Position numbers and translations under genes: made by a program
In this document: one piece after another, positions 56,014 to 64,000 of the stretch
Layout of the letters: each line of letters starts with the position of its first letter
Position numbering within the stretch: the first letter of the stretch is position 1
NCBI RefSeq assembly: GCF_001647285.1
Contig: NZ_LRML01000007.1
Span: forward strand, 186,001 to 250,000
Reading direction: 5' to 3'
DNA: 64,000 nucleotides
Origin: Rufibacter roseus
Lineage (GTDB): Bacteria; Bacteroidota; Bacteroidia; Cytophagales; Hymenobacteraceae
The notes under the pieces: generated by a model
What the model was told of the DNA's origin: nothing
Seen by the model: the letters and a program-made list of their open reading frames with translations, nothing else
The model's database searches: none

Positions 56014-56883
56014 ATGAGGACAGTATATGAGGTGGTGTATCAAACCCAGAACACATATGAAGCTACCGTAAAAGAGGCCTTTTTCTCTTTTCTGGTGCTG
56101 CCCTGTCAGGACCAAACCCAACGGCTACGCACGTACAGTTTCTCTAACTCACTTGAGGCCGAAGTTTTCCATCACTCAAACCCATTTGGTTTTGATGTAA
56201 CCTGCTTACGTGCCAGCCAGTCCTTCACCCACTTTGAATTTTGCATGAAAGCCGTGGTAGAGAAAAGTTTCGCCTTGTTTCCGTATGGCAGCAACATGAC
56301 CGTAGCCCAGGAGCAAGCCCTGTTACATGACCATAACTTTTTCCTGGATTACCACCTGTTTCTGGGCACGGGCCGCTACACCCAACTAAACCCAAAGCAC
56401 TACCCCAAGCTACTGTTTAGAGGAGAAAACCAAACGGTTTATGAGTACCTGCAGCAGCTGAACAACCACCTGTACCAGCTATTGGAGTTTGACCCGGAGC
56501 CTACCCATGTGTGCACTACGGCGAACGAAGTACTAGAGATTGGCCGTGGCGTATGCCAGGATTTTACGCACCTATTCATTGGGATAGCGCGGTTAAACAA
56601 AATCCCGTGCCGGTACGTGTCAGGTTACCTGAACCAGGGGCTCAACTTAACGGGAACAGCCGTCATGCATGCCTGGGCCGAAGCATACATTCCGGGCTTT
56701 GGGTGGCAGGGCTTTGACCCCACCAATAACCTGCTCGCCGATGTGCACTATATAAAAGCCGCCCATGGTACAGACTACAATGACTGCAGCCCCATTAAAG
56801 GCATGCTCCGAACCAACGGCGGACACACCACCGACTATGGGGTAAAAATCACTCCCCTGCCTGAGCCGTATCACAATCAATAA
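56014..56883 (+). CDS. Transglutaminase-like protein (COG1305)
   Basis: A 289-residue protein. The N-terminal beta domain of bacterial transglutaminase-like proteins covers about 1-90 (MRTVYEVVYQTQNTYEATVK). The catalytic core has C181 in GRGVCQDFTH, H219 in AVMHAWAEAY and D235 in GFDPTNN. It is intact as a papain-like transglutaminase or peptidase. Members next to alpha-E and ATP-grasp proteins are predicted to cut or transfer the ligase product. It lies 22 bp after the alpha-E gene, so the two are cotranscribed. Confidence 0.9.
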   Translation: MRTVYEVVYQTQNTYEATVKEAFFSFLVLPCQDQTQRLRTYSFSNSLEAEVFHHSNPFGFDVTCLRASQSFTHFEFCMKAVVEKSFALFPYGSNMTVAQEQALLHDHNFFLDYHLFLGTGRYTQLNPKHYPKLLFRGENQTVYEYLQQLNNHLYQLLEFDPEPTHVCTTANEVLEIGRGVCQDFTHLFIGIARLNKIPCRYVSGYLNQGLNLTGTAVMHAWAEAYIPGFGWQGFDPTNNLLADVHYIKAAHGTDYNDCSPIKGMLRTNGGHTTDYGVKITPLPEPYHNQ

Positions 56884-56971
56884 GGCTACCGCACCCGCCT
56901 GAGTTGAGAAACAATCAACCTCCGCCGGTAGCCTCCGTTTACCCATTCAGAGTACTTTAAGAATTAAAATT

Positions 56972-58045
56972 ATGCAGACCTTCCACTGTGCCTGTGGCAA
57001 TAAGTTGTTTTTCGAGAATTCACAGTGTGTTTGTTGCAACCGCGAAGTAGGTTGGTGCCCAGTGTGCAAAGGCATTCATGCCATGGAGCCCAATGGAAAA
57101 GGCGGCTACACCTGTACCAATTCAGACTGTAAGGCGCAGGTAATAAAGTGCTATAACTACAGCACCTACAACGTCTGCAACCGTTTTGTACCAGCTCAGG
57201 CGCAGCCGCAGCAGAACGGCCAATGCCTGTGCAACTACTGCCAGCTTACCAAGACCATTCCAGATCTGTCAGTAGATGGCAACATAACCAAATGGTACCA
57301 GCTGGAAGTGGCCAAACGCCGTTTGCTGTACCTCCTGGACCGCGTGGGCTTACCCTACGGATCAGATCAGGAAAACTTTGAATTGCCCCTGTCCTTTGAT
57401 TTCAAAGAAGACGCCCAGCCCTCTCCTATCATGGGTTGGATGGGCATTGGCCAGGAAGAGAAAGTATACACTGGCCACGCCGATGGCAAAATCACCATCA
57501 ACCTCCGGGAAGCCGACCCAGTGGAGCGGGAGAAACTGCGGGTGTCGTTTGGAGAAGACCATCGCACCCTCATTGGCCACTTCCGGCATGAAATAGGACA
57601 TTACTACTGGCAGCTGCTCATCCAGAACAAAGACGAAGAAAATTTCAAAGCCATTTTCGGCGATCATGAGAATCCGTCTTATGCAGACGCCATGAACCAA
57701 TACTACCAAAACGGGCCGAAGGCTAATTGGGCGAAGGGCTACATCAGCGCCTACGCCACCATGCATCCCTGGGAAGACTTTGCCGAAACCTGGGGCACGT
57801 ATCTTGATATGCTTGCCGTACTGGACACCGCCGATAACTCGGACCTTCTGAAGCTGCCTAACAAAGACCTTGAAACCGCCCAACTAGAGGACATGCTGCT
57901 ACGGTATGAAGATCTAAGTCTCAAAGTAAATGAGGTAAACCGTGCACTTGGCCTGCCCGACCTTCTCCCTGAAACATTTTCTAAACCTGTTGTGGAAAAG
58001 CTCACCTACATACATGTCTTAATTGCCAGAAACAGAAAAAAATAA
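56972..58045 (+). CDS. Putative zinc-binding metallopeptidase
   Basis: A 357-residue protein. The first 60 residues carry several Cys pairs (CACGNKLFFENSQCVCCNRE, WCPVC, CTNSDCKAQV), a zinc-ribbon part. The peptidase core has FRHEIGHYYW, with HEIGH at 206-210, and a downstream Glu in WEDFAETWG as probable third ligand. This is the family called putative zinc-binding metallopeptidase (Peptidase_Mx). It is the fourth member of the ATP-grasp set and could trim the product or its target. Similar sets in other bacteria carry a proteasome-like Anbu gene instead. Confidence 0.87.
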   Translation: MQTFHCACGNKLFFENSQCVCCNREVGWCPVCKGIHAMEPNGKGGYTCTNSDCKAQVIKCYNYSTYNVCNRFVPAQAQPQQNGQCLCNYCQLTKTIPDLSVDGNITKWYQLEVAKRRLLYLLDRVGLPYGSDQENFELPLSFDFKEDAQPSPIMGWMGIGQEEKVYTGHADGKITINLREADPVEREKLRVSFGEDHRTLIGHFRHEIGHYYWQLLIQNKDEENFKAIFGDHENPSYADAMNQYYQNGPKANWAKGYISAYATMHPWEDFAETWGTYLDMLAVLDTADNSDLLKLPNKDLETAQLEDMLLRYEDLSLKVNEVNRALGLPDLLPETFSKPVVEKLTYIHVLIARNRKK

Positions 58046-58049
58046 CTCC

Positions 58050-58089
58050 CTGTTTTAGGCTTAATTTCTGGAAAATAGCCCCAAAACAA
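58050..58089. repeat. Host intergenic palindrome copy
   Basis: CTGTTTTAGGCTTA, then ATTTCTGGAAAA, then TAGCCCCAAAACAAA. It lies right after the metallopeptidase gene. The remaining 266 bp before the receptor gene show no other element. Confidence 0.75.
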
Positions 58090-58355
58090 AGGCAAACCGT
58101 CAGACTGCACATACCCCTTATAGTCGGAAGGGCAATGGGCTGGCAACTTCTTTGCACAAGATGTCTACCTGCCGCTACAACACCGGCTAAGATTTTCACC
58201 TTTTCTTTCTTACTCTTCTGTAAAAACCAGACACTCATAGGTTGCCGCATGAGCAGGATCATGACGCGCTGCAGAAAAAAAAAGATGATTTTTTCATATC
58301 GTAAATAAACTATACTCCTGTTTATCAGTCCAAAGGGAGAATTCAGCCTCCTGAT

Positions 58356-61220
58356 ATGAAATCTTGCCTACTTTTCCTTCTCATTTTCTTTAGTGCTTTG
58401 TCTGCCCATGCTCAGGGCGTTTCGGTAACAGGTACGGTAAGCAGTGCCTACCACAAAGAAACGCTGCCAGGCGCCACGGTGCAGCTCATCATGCTGCCAG
58501 ATTCAACAAGAACGGCAGTGGGTACTGACAAAGACGGAAAGTTTATTTTTCAGGGGGTACAGCCGGGGAGTTATGCCCTGCTGATCAATTATCTGGGCCA
58601 CCAGCCCCTGAGTAAGGCAGTGCAGGTACAACAGGTGGCGGTTCACCTGGGCACTTTAACTTTGGTAGAAAGCTCTACTTTGCTGAAAGAAATTGAGGTG
58701 GTAGGCCAAATTCCGCCGGGTACGCAGAAGGGAGACACCACCGTGTTCAATGCGGCCGCCTTCAAGGTGTCAGATGACGCCAGCGCCGAGGACCTGGTGA
58801 CCAAGCTGCCGGGCGTTACAGTGACAGACGGAAAAATACAGGCGCAGGGCGAAGACGTAAGGCAGGTATTGGTAGACGGCAAGCGCTTTTTTGGGGAAGA
58901 CGCCAATACGGCACTTCGTAATTTGCCAGCCGAAGTGATTGAAAACATTGAAATCTTTGACAAGAAAAGTGATCAGGCAGAATTCAGTGGTTTTGATGAC
59001 GGCAACCGAGCCAAAACCATCAACATTGTTACGAAGAAAAACCGGCGGAAAGGCCAGTTTGGGAAAGTGGCCGCGGGAGTAGGCCCTGACACGAAATACA
59101 TGGCAGGCGCAAGCGTCAATTTCTTTGATGACGGACGGCGGCTTACGGTAAATGGTCTGGCCAACAACATCAACATGCAAGACTTCTCTGTGGGTGAAGC
59201 ACCAGGCGGCGGCATGCGTGGTCGCCGCAGGAGCGGCGGAGGTGGAAGCGGAGGAGCAGGCATTTCAACCATCAATACCCTTGGGCTGAATTACAATGAC
59301 AACTGGGGAGAAAAAATTGAAGTAAGTGGCCACTACAACTACAGCAACAACCATAACGAGAACAACCGCCTGGTGTTTCAGGATTACTTTAAGTCAACGT
59401 TTTACGACCAGCAAAACACCACCGACAGTTACAACACTAACCGCACCGAAAACCACTCCGTCAACTTCAGGTTTGACTACAAACCCAATGACCGGAACAG
59501 GCTCTTAATCACTCCCCGGCTGTCTTTGCAGAACAACGACACCTACTCCAGCTCTATGGGGCTTTCGGTCTATGACCAGAATCCAGAGAATGAGGTATAT
59601 GATCAGGCAATTCTGACCTCCAGAAACAATTCTTCTACCGCTGAAAATCTTACCTACAACCTGAGCAATGACATCAACTTCAGTCATAGGTTTAACAAGC
59701 CCGGCCGCACCATCACGCTGGGGCTCAACCTGAACAAAACCCTTAATGACGGTGAAAATTACCAGATAAATGATGTGGTAGACTTTCAGAGGCCAGAGAA
59801 AAGCAAATACCTGAACCAGCTTATCACCGCTTCGCAGAGTGGCTTTACCTGGCGCGGAAATGTAGCGGTGGCCGAAAAAGTAGGAGAATTCGCCCGCGTT
59901 CAGGCGGAGTACAGTGTCAGCAACCGAAACCAGGATTCTGAGCGACTGGCGTATGATTGGGAAGAAAATGACTATACCAATTTGAACACCCGCCTGAGCA
60001 ATTCCTTCGTGAGTGACTACCTGAGGCAGAACGGAAAAGCCAGCTACCTGTACAACACTGAAAAAGTACGGGTGCAGGTAGAGGGGCAGTATCAGGTGGC
60101 CAACCTGCAGAACCAGCAGGAATTCCCAACAGATTACCAGTTAGACCGCACCTTCCATAACTTACTGCCTTCTGCGCAGCTGGAATACAAGTTCTCCAAG
60201 ACCAAAAACGTGCAGCTGGATTACCGTACCAACGTAGACGCCCCATCGGTTTCTCAGTTGCAGGAAGTGGTAGACAACAACAACCCGCTCCGGTTCAGGG
60301 TAGGAAACACAGGACTGGTACAGGAATTCAGCAATTCGGCGAATTTACGGTATAGGTCTTTCAACTTAGACACCAAACGTGTGTTCACCTTTTTTGTGAA
60401 CGCCACAAAAACAGATGACTACATCACCAACAGCACCACTGAAGTGAACCTTGAAAGCGAACCACTACTTAGGGGCTTGGAGATTAGCCAGGGGGCGCAG
60501 CTCATAAGACCTGTAAACCTAGACGGTAGTTGGAGCACCCGCGCCTTTATGAGCTTTGGCCAGCCAGTAAGTTTCCTTAAGTCTAACTTCAGCGTGAATG
60601 GTTCAATGGGCTTTAACAAAACTCCTGGTCTGTTCAATGGAGAAGCCTTCTTCTCTACCTCCACCAATTATGGTCTAGGCGCATCTTTGAGCAGCAACAT
60701 CAGTGAAAACATAGATTTTAACGCCTCTACCCATTCCAGTTACAATGTGGTCAACAGCACCCTCACGTTACGCGCCCAGCAAAACAACAATTACTTTATA
60801 CAAAACTCCAGCCTACGGGCCAGCCTCAAATTCTGGAAAGGCGTGATTTACCGCACTGAAGTAAGCCACCAGTACAATGCGGGTCTTTCTGGTGACATTA
60901 ACCCCCACATTACGTTGCTAAACATGAGCATAAGCAAAAGGGTGTTCAAAAGCCAGAAGGGCGAAATTAGCCTGAGTGTAAATGACCTGTTAGGCCAAAA
61001 CGTGAGCGTGCAGCGGGTAATTGCAGATGCTTATATACAAGACGTGCAGTCTACGGTGCTGCAGCGCTTTTTCATGTTTACCTTCTCCTACAACATCAGA
61101 TCTTTTACGGGTGCTGCCCCCGGAGAAAGAGGCCGCTCCCAAAGAGCCCCTGGTGACCGTGAAGACCGAGGAACCAGAGACAACCAACGCCCTGCAAGGC
61201 AAGGTGGCGGACGGTACTAA
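58356..61220 (+). CDS. Outer-membrane beta-barrel receptor (TonB-type plug)
   Basis: A 954-residue protein. The signal is MKSCLLFLLIFFSALSAHAQ, then a carboxypeptidase-regulatory-like domain (about 21-105: VTGTVSSAYHKETLPGATVQ) and a plug-like domain (about 110-215: VFNAAAFKVSDDASAEDLVT, KLPGVTVTDGKIQAQGEDVR, VLVDGKRFFGEDANTALRN). A long barrel of the OMP_b-brl_3 type follows. The transported compound is unknown. The protein ends in an Arg/Gly/Asp-rich tail (GRSQRAPGDREDRGTRDNQR), which is unusual after a barrel. It has no SusD partner. Confidence 0.87.
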   Translation: MKSCLLFLLIFFSALSAHAQGVSVTGTVSSAYHKETLPGATVQLIMLPDSTRTAVGTDKDGKFIFQGVQPGSYALLINYLGHQPLSKAVQVQQVAVHLGTLTLVESSTLLKEIEVVGQIPPGTQKGDTTVFNAAAFKVSDDASAEDLVTKLPGVTVTDGKIQAQGEDVRQVLVDGKRFFGEDANTALRNLPAEVIENIEIFDKKSDQAEFSGFDDGNRAKTINIVTKKNRRKGQFGKVAAGVGPDTKYMAGASVNFFDDGRRLTVNGLANNINMQDFSVGEAPGGGMRGRRRSGGGGSGGAGISTINTLGLNYNDNWGEKIEVSGHYNYSNNHNENNRLVFQDYFKSTFYDQQNTTDSYNTNRTENHSVNFRFDYKPNDRNRLLITPRLSLQNNDTYSSSMGLSVYDQNPENEVYDQAILTSRNNSSTAENLTYNLSNDINFSHRFNKPGRTITLGLNLNKTLNDGENYQINDVVDFQRPEKSKYLNQLITASQSGFTWRGNVAVAEKVGEFARVQAEYSVSNRNQDSERLAYDWEENDYTNLNTRLSNSFVSDYLRQNGKASYLYNTEKVRVQVEGQYQVANLQNQQEFPTDYQLDRTFHNLLPSAQLEYKFSKTKNVQLDYRTNVDAPSVSQLQEVVDNNNPLRFRVGNTGLVQEFSNSANLRYRSFNLDTKRVFTFFVNATKTDDYITNSTTEVNLESEPLLRGLEISQGAQLIRPVNLDGSWSTRAFMSFGQPVSFLKSNFSVNGSMGFNKTPGLFNGEAFFSTSTNYGLGASLSSNISENIDFNASTHSSYNVVNSTLTLRAQQNNNYFIQNSSLRASLKFWKGVIYRTEVSHQYNAGLSGDINPHITLLNMSISKRVFKSQKGEISLSVNDLLGQNVSVQRVIADAYIQDVQSTVLQRFFMFTFSYNIRSFTGAAPGERGRSQRAPGDREDRGTRDNQRPARQGGGRY

Positions 61221-61284
61221 TCTGGAGTTGCGTTAAGTTCTGAGAAAGGACACGAGCTGCAAGCTCGCGCCAGCGGAGAGGTGT

Positions 61285-61324
61285 GCGTTTTGGAGCTGTT
61301 TTCAGGAAAGTAGCCCCAAAACGC
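61285..61324. repeat. Host intergenic palindrome, best copy
   Basis: GCGTTTTGGAGCTG, then TTTTCAGGAAA, then GTAGCCCCAAAACGC. The outer eight bases of each arm are perfectly complementary. Between this copy and the pirin gene only short TAATTCCTAATTC-type runs are seen. Confidence 0.8.
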
Positions 61325-61513
61325 AGAAGGATGCTCTGTTCCAAGAAGAATACTTAAAATTAACTACTCAATCCCTTTTCAAAATCTCAGTCCAATTTTC
61401 TACCTTACCACCACAAGCCCCGTGGCCCAAAACCATGGTTGAAACGGAAGCCAAAGCCTTACTTTTACTTCTGTAGGTCGAAATTCCTAATTCTTAATTC
61501 CTAATTCAACACT

Positions 61514-62407
61514 GTGTCTAACATACAACATATCATAGAAGAACGGCCCAGCAACATCGGTAACTTTCTGGTGGGGCGGCTGCTGCCGTTCAGGGGCAAG
61601 CGCATGGTAGGCCCCTTCGCGTTTATTGACCACATGGGCCCCGCCTGCCTCTCTGACCACGAGAACCTGGACGTGGGCCCGCACCCGCACATTGGCCTCT
61701 CCACGCTTACCTACCTGCTGGAAGGCAGCATGATGCACCGCGACAGCCTGGGCACCGAACTGGAGATACAACCGGGGGCGGTGAACTGGATGACGGCGGG
61801 CCACGGCATTGTACACTCCGAGCGCACGCCTGATTACCTGCGCAACTCTGAAAAGATGCTGCACGGTCTCCAGATTTGGGTGGCGTTGCCGCTGCACTTA
61901 GAGGACATGGAACCCGCCTTCTCGCACACCCCCGCAGAGGAACTGCCCACCTGGCAGGAAGACGGCCTCACCTTCAAACTCATTGCCGGGCAGGCGCTGG
62001 GGCACTCGTCGCCGGTGCCGGTATATAGTCCGCTGTATTTTCTGGAAATCAAGAGCACCCACCGCCAAACCGTGAACATTGGCGCAGGCCTGTACGGCGA
62101 AAGCGGACTGTACATTCTGGAAGGCGGCATTGTGGGCGAAGGCCACGTGTTTGAACCGAAGCAAATGCTGGTGACCCAAGACAGCACGCTCTGCTCATTT
62201 GAGATGCTGGAGAACAGCACGGTGTACTTATTCGGCGGCGAGCCGTTCCCCGAGGAGCGGTTCATCTACTGGAACTTCGTGGCCAGCACCCGCGAAAAGA
62301 TTGAGGACGCCAAAGAACGTTGGCTCGCCCAGACCTTCCCGCCCGTACCCGGCGAAACCGACTTCGTGCCCCTCCCGCCGCAGCCGGTGGCGTTAAAGGA
62401 GAAGTAG
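61514..62407 (+). CDS. Pirin family protein
   Basis: A 297-residue bicupin. The probable start is GTG at 61,514. The metal-binding cupin is PHPHIGLSTLTYLLEGSMMH (about 56-75) and GHGIVHSERTP, giving the His/Glu set. The C-terminal cupin has LYGESGLYILEGGIV and LYFLEI. Some pirins are quercetinases; others act as redox-dependent regulators. No operon partners are visible. Confidence 0.9.
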   Translation: MSNIQHIIEERPSNIGNFLVGRLLPFRGKRMVGPFAFIDHMGPACLSDHENLDVGPHPHIGLSTLTYLLEGSMMHRDSLGTELEIQPGAVNWMTAGHGIVHSERTPDYLRNSEKMLHGLQIWVALPLHLEDMEPAFSHTPAEELPTWQEDGLTFKLIAGQALGHSSPVPVYSPLYFLEIKSTHRQTVNIGAGLYGESGLYILEGGIVGEGHVFEPKQMLVTQDSTLCSFEMLENSTVYLFGGEPFPEERFIYWNFVASTREKIEDAKERWLAQTFPPVPGETDFVPLPPQPVALKEK

Positions 62408-62516
62408 AAACTTGACCAGTCAATGGTGCTTATAAAGGCAAAAACAGAAGGCTGACTTACCCACACCTGGTCATGGCCACAGAAGCAGGAGATGGGGTTA
62501 AGGAAGAAGAGGGCAT

Positions 62517-64000
62517 CTACCGGAGAATCTCCACCCACCCTTTTATGGGTTGGCAGGCATCTGGCGCCTCTGCGGTATAAAAATAGGTACCCTCTGCTAG
62601 CCCGCGGCCCTGCCAACGGTTATCATAGGCATCACTCTCAAAAACCAGATTACCCCACCGGTTATAGATTTTAACCTTTGTGCGGGGTCCTAAATTGACG
62701 ATGGTGAAGAAATCATTTTTACCGTCTCCGTTGGGGGTGAAAATGTTAGGTGCCACCAACATGCGCAGCACCTCTACCTCTACCGTAAAGGTGGAGGCCA
62801 CCGAACAATCAGTGTTGGCTTTTGCCGTCAGCTGCACCTGGTACCTACCCGGCGCCTGAAAGGTATGCGTAGGATTTTCTTCTGTAGAGGCGGGGGAACC
62901 GTCCTTGAAGTTCCAGGTGTAAGAGGTATTGCCACCCGTAAGATTGGCAAACTGTACGGTGTAAGGGGCGCAGCCTACGGGAACAGGCTGCACCTGGGCT
63001 GCCACCGTAATAACCGGCATTACCTTCACCGTCACAAAAACGGTGTCAGAGGTATTGCATGATTCCGGGTTAAAGGCAATGAGCCGTACCTGAAAAGTAC
63101 CTTCCCGCTGATACGTATGGGTGGGATTAGGAACCGCGACGGGGGGGCTGCCATCTCCAAAATCCCAGAGATAGGTCCTAGCATTTACGCTTTGGTTAAA
63201 GAACGTTACCTGGTAGTTTACACAAGATGGCAAGGGCGTGGCCGCAGCTGCCGTTACTGGCGCAGCATCCTTTACCAGCACTTGAATATACGTAGTGTCC
63301 GAGGGGAAACAGGCCAAGCCACTTCTCGCTATCAGGCGCACCCGGTAATTGCCGGGATTTGCAAAGCTATGCCGTGGATTAGCCTCAGAAGATGGTGGTG
63401 TACCATCGCCAAAATCCCAGGAATAGGAAATGGCATTCACGCTTGTGTTCTGGAAATGCACCTGATAAGGGGCGCAGCCCTGCGGAGGGGTAAGAGCGCC
63501 CGCCGCCGCCAAATGCGGTGGGTCAAAACGGAATTTGGAGATGATTCCGTCAAACGAGGTAGTTTGACCGGCTGAATAGGCCCCCGGAGTGGCAATAACG
63601 GTAGGAATAGCAGCGCATTCTATGTTATAGAAAACCGCTTTTTTAGATATATAACTATGATTTGCCAAATGGACATGCCCAAACTCGGTACCTCCAAAGA
63701 AAGTACCGAATACTAGTTCTTTGGCATCTTTTGACAATTGGCAAAGGTATAGATTGCGGCGAACAGTATAAAAGGCATTGGGGGTGACCGGGCTATCAGG
63801 CACAGAATACGCCGTTAAATAGATGTTGCCGCATGCATCTAGTTCAAAAGCGGTGGGAATGGGCTCCGGAATAGACAAGGTACTGTTCCCTAAATGGGTT
63901 GAGAAATACGTAGTGGTGAGCGTATTATTTAACTTATGAATGAAATGCCCGCCCGCGCCGCCAGCCGTGTGGAATGTCCCTGGAGTTACCGGGTAGCTAC
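62517..64000 (-). CDS. PKD-repeat protein with T9SS C-terminal domain, partial
   Basis: The frame is open to the right edge, so the N-terminus is missing; about 494 residues are visible. The first part has SBBP-like repeats ('TPGTFHTAGG', 'TPNAFYTV', 'TPGAYSAGQTTSFDGIISKF'). Three PKD domains follow, each with a SWDFGDGTPPSS-like motif and NPRHSFANPGNYRV. The end is a gliding-motility-associated C-terminal domain: PNIFTPNGDGKNDFFTIVNL and KIYNRWGNLVFESDAYDNRW. That domain directs export by the type IX system (type B). The protein is likely a large surface adhesin. Confidence 0.9.
   Translation of the reverse strand, partial: SYPVTPGTFHTAGGAGGHFIHKLNNTLTTTYFSTHLGNSTLSIPEPIPTAFELDACGNIYLTAYSVPDSPVTPNAFYTVRRNLYLCQLSKDAKELVFGTFFGGTEFGHVHLANHSYISKKAVFYNIECAAIPTVIATPGAYSAGQTTSFDGIISKFRFDPPHLAAAGALTPPQGCAPYQVHFQNTSVNAISYSWDFGDGTPPSSEANPRHSFANPGNYRVRLIARSGLACFPSDTTYIQVLVKDAAPVTAAAATPLPSCVNYQVTFFNQSVNARTYLWDFGDGSPPVAVPNPTHTYQREGTFQVRLIAFNPESCNTSDTVFVTVKVMPVITVAAQVQPVPVGCAPYTVQFANLTGGNTSYTWNFKDGSPASTEENPTHTFQAPGRYQVQLTAKANTDCSVASTFTVEVEVLRMLVAPNIFTPNGDGKNDFFTIVNLGPRTKVKIYNRWGNLVFESDAYDNRWQGRGLAEGTYFYTAEAPDACQPIKGWVEILR

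Noticed and set aside
58770-59180. Antisense frames opposite the outer-membrane receptor
   Set aside because: The sense frame carries plug-domain motifs; the reverse frames are short and without recognisable pattern.

Overview
The window joins two unlike halves. Bases 1 to about 33,700 are most of a tailed, HK97-type siphovirus prophage. Bases about 33,700 to 64,000 are host chromosome. The host looks like a member of the Bacteroidota, probably Hymenobacteraceae (Rufibacter/Nibribacter/Pontibacter-like). This rests on a type IX secretion (gliding-motility type) C-terminal domain at 62.5 kb, many Bacteroidota-type lipoproteins, at least one promoter with the Bacteroidota -7 element TAnnTTTG, and about eleven copies of a ~38-bp intergenic palindrome that occur only in the chromosomal half. 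The taxonomic call is inference from style; no marker gene is present.

Prophage, right to left. The tyrosine integrase (32.2-33.5 kb) lies next to the 3' end of a tRNA with anticodon CAT (33.7 kb), the likely attachment site. Inward come an AntA/AntB-type antirepressor and a rightward cluster of six small exported or membrane proteins downstream of a CI-like S24 repressor (28-31 kb), which is the best candidate lysogenic-conversion module. The repressor and a Cro-like HTH gene diverge across a 110-bp region with paired ATTTAGTAC sites overlapping a leftward promoter. The leftward early operon (27.9 to 17.9 kb) holds small hypothetical genes, a Sak4-like ATPase, a replisome organizer with built-in 45-bp iteron-like repeats, a C5-cytosine methyltransferase whose body also carries a nested 311-codon ORF, an HNH endonuclease, a YopX-family protein, a RuvC-like resolvase, an N4/N6 DNA methyltransferase and two very small zinc-binding proteins. 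After a tRNA area (17.3-17.7 kb) come the late genes: terminase, portal, MuF-like protein, prohead protease, HK97 capsid, connectors, tail tube, tail chaperones joined by a probable -1 frameshift, tape measure, and a large tail-tip-like protein running off the left edge. A rightward 'moron' cassette (9.7-11.9 kb) interrupts the leftward late genes between the MuF gene and the protease. Lysis and receptor-binding genes and the second attachment site are not in the window.

Chromosome. From 33.9 kb: a HAD phosphatase, an M50 membrane protease, gamma-glutamyltransferase, an 800-bp hairpin-rich non-coding stretch, an MFS transporter, an erythromycin-esterase-like lipoprotein, a haloacid dehalogenase, a proline-iminopeptidase-like hydrolase, a Na+/H+ antiporter and a small lipoprotein. 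Then come a set of polysaccharide and wall enzymes (GH43, L,D-transpeptidase, GH8, CE2-type esterase) and a very low-complexity Q/N/G/Y-rich protein. At 53.1-58.0 kb is the conserved set circularly permuted ATP-grasp, alpha-E, transglutaminase and zinc metallopeptidase, thought to make and process a peptide. An outer-membrane barrel receptor, a pirin and a partial PKD-repeat protein with a C-terminal secretion signal complete the window.
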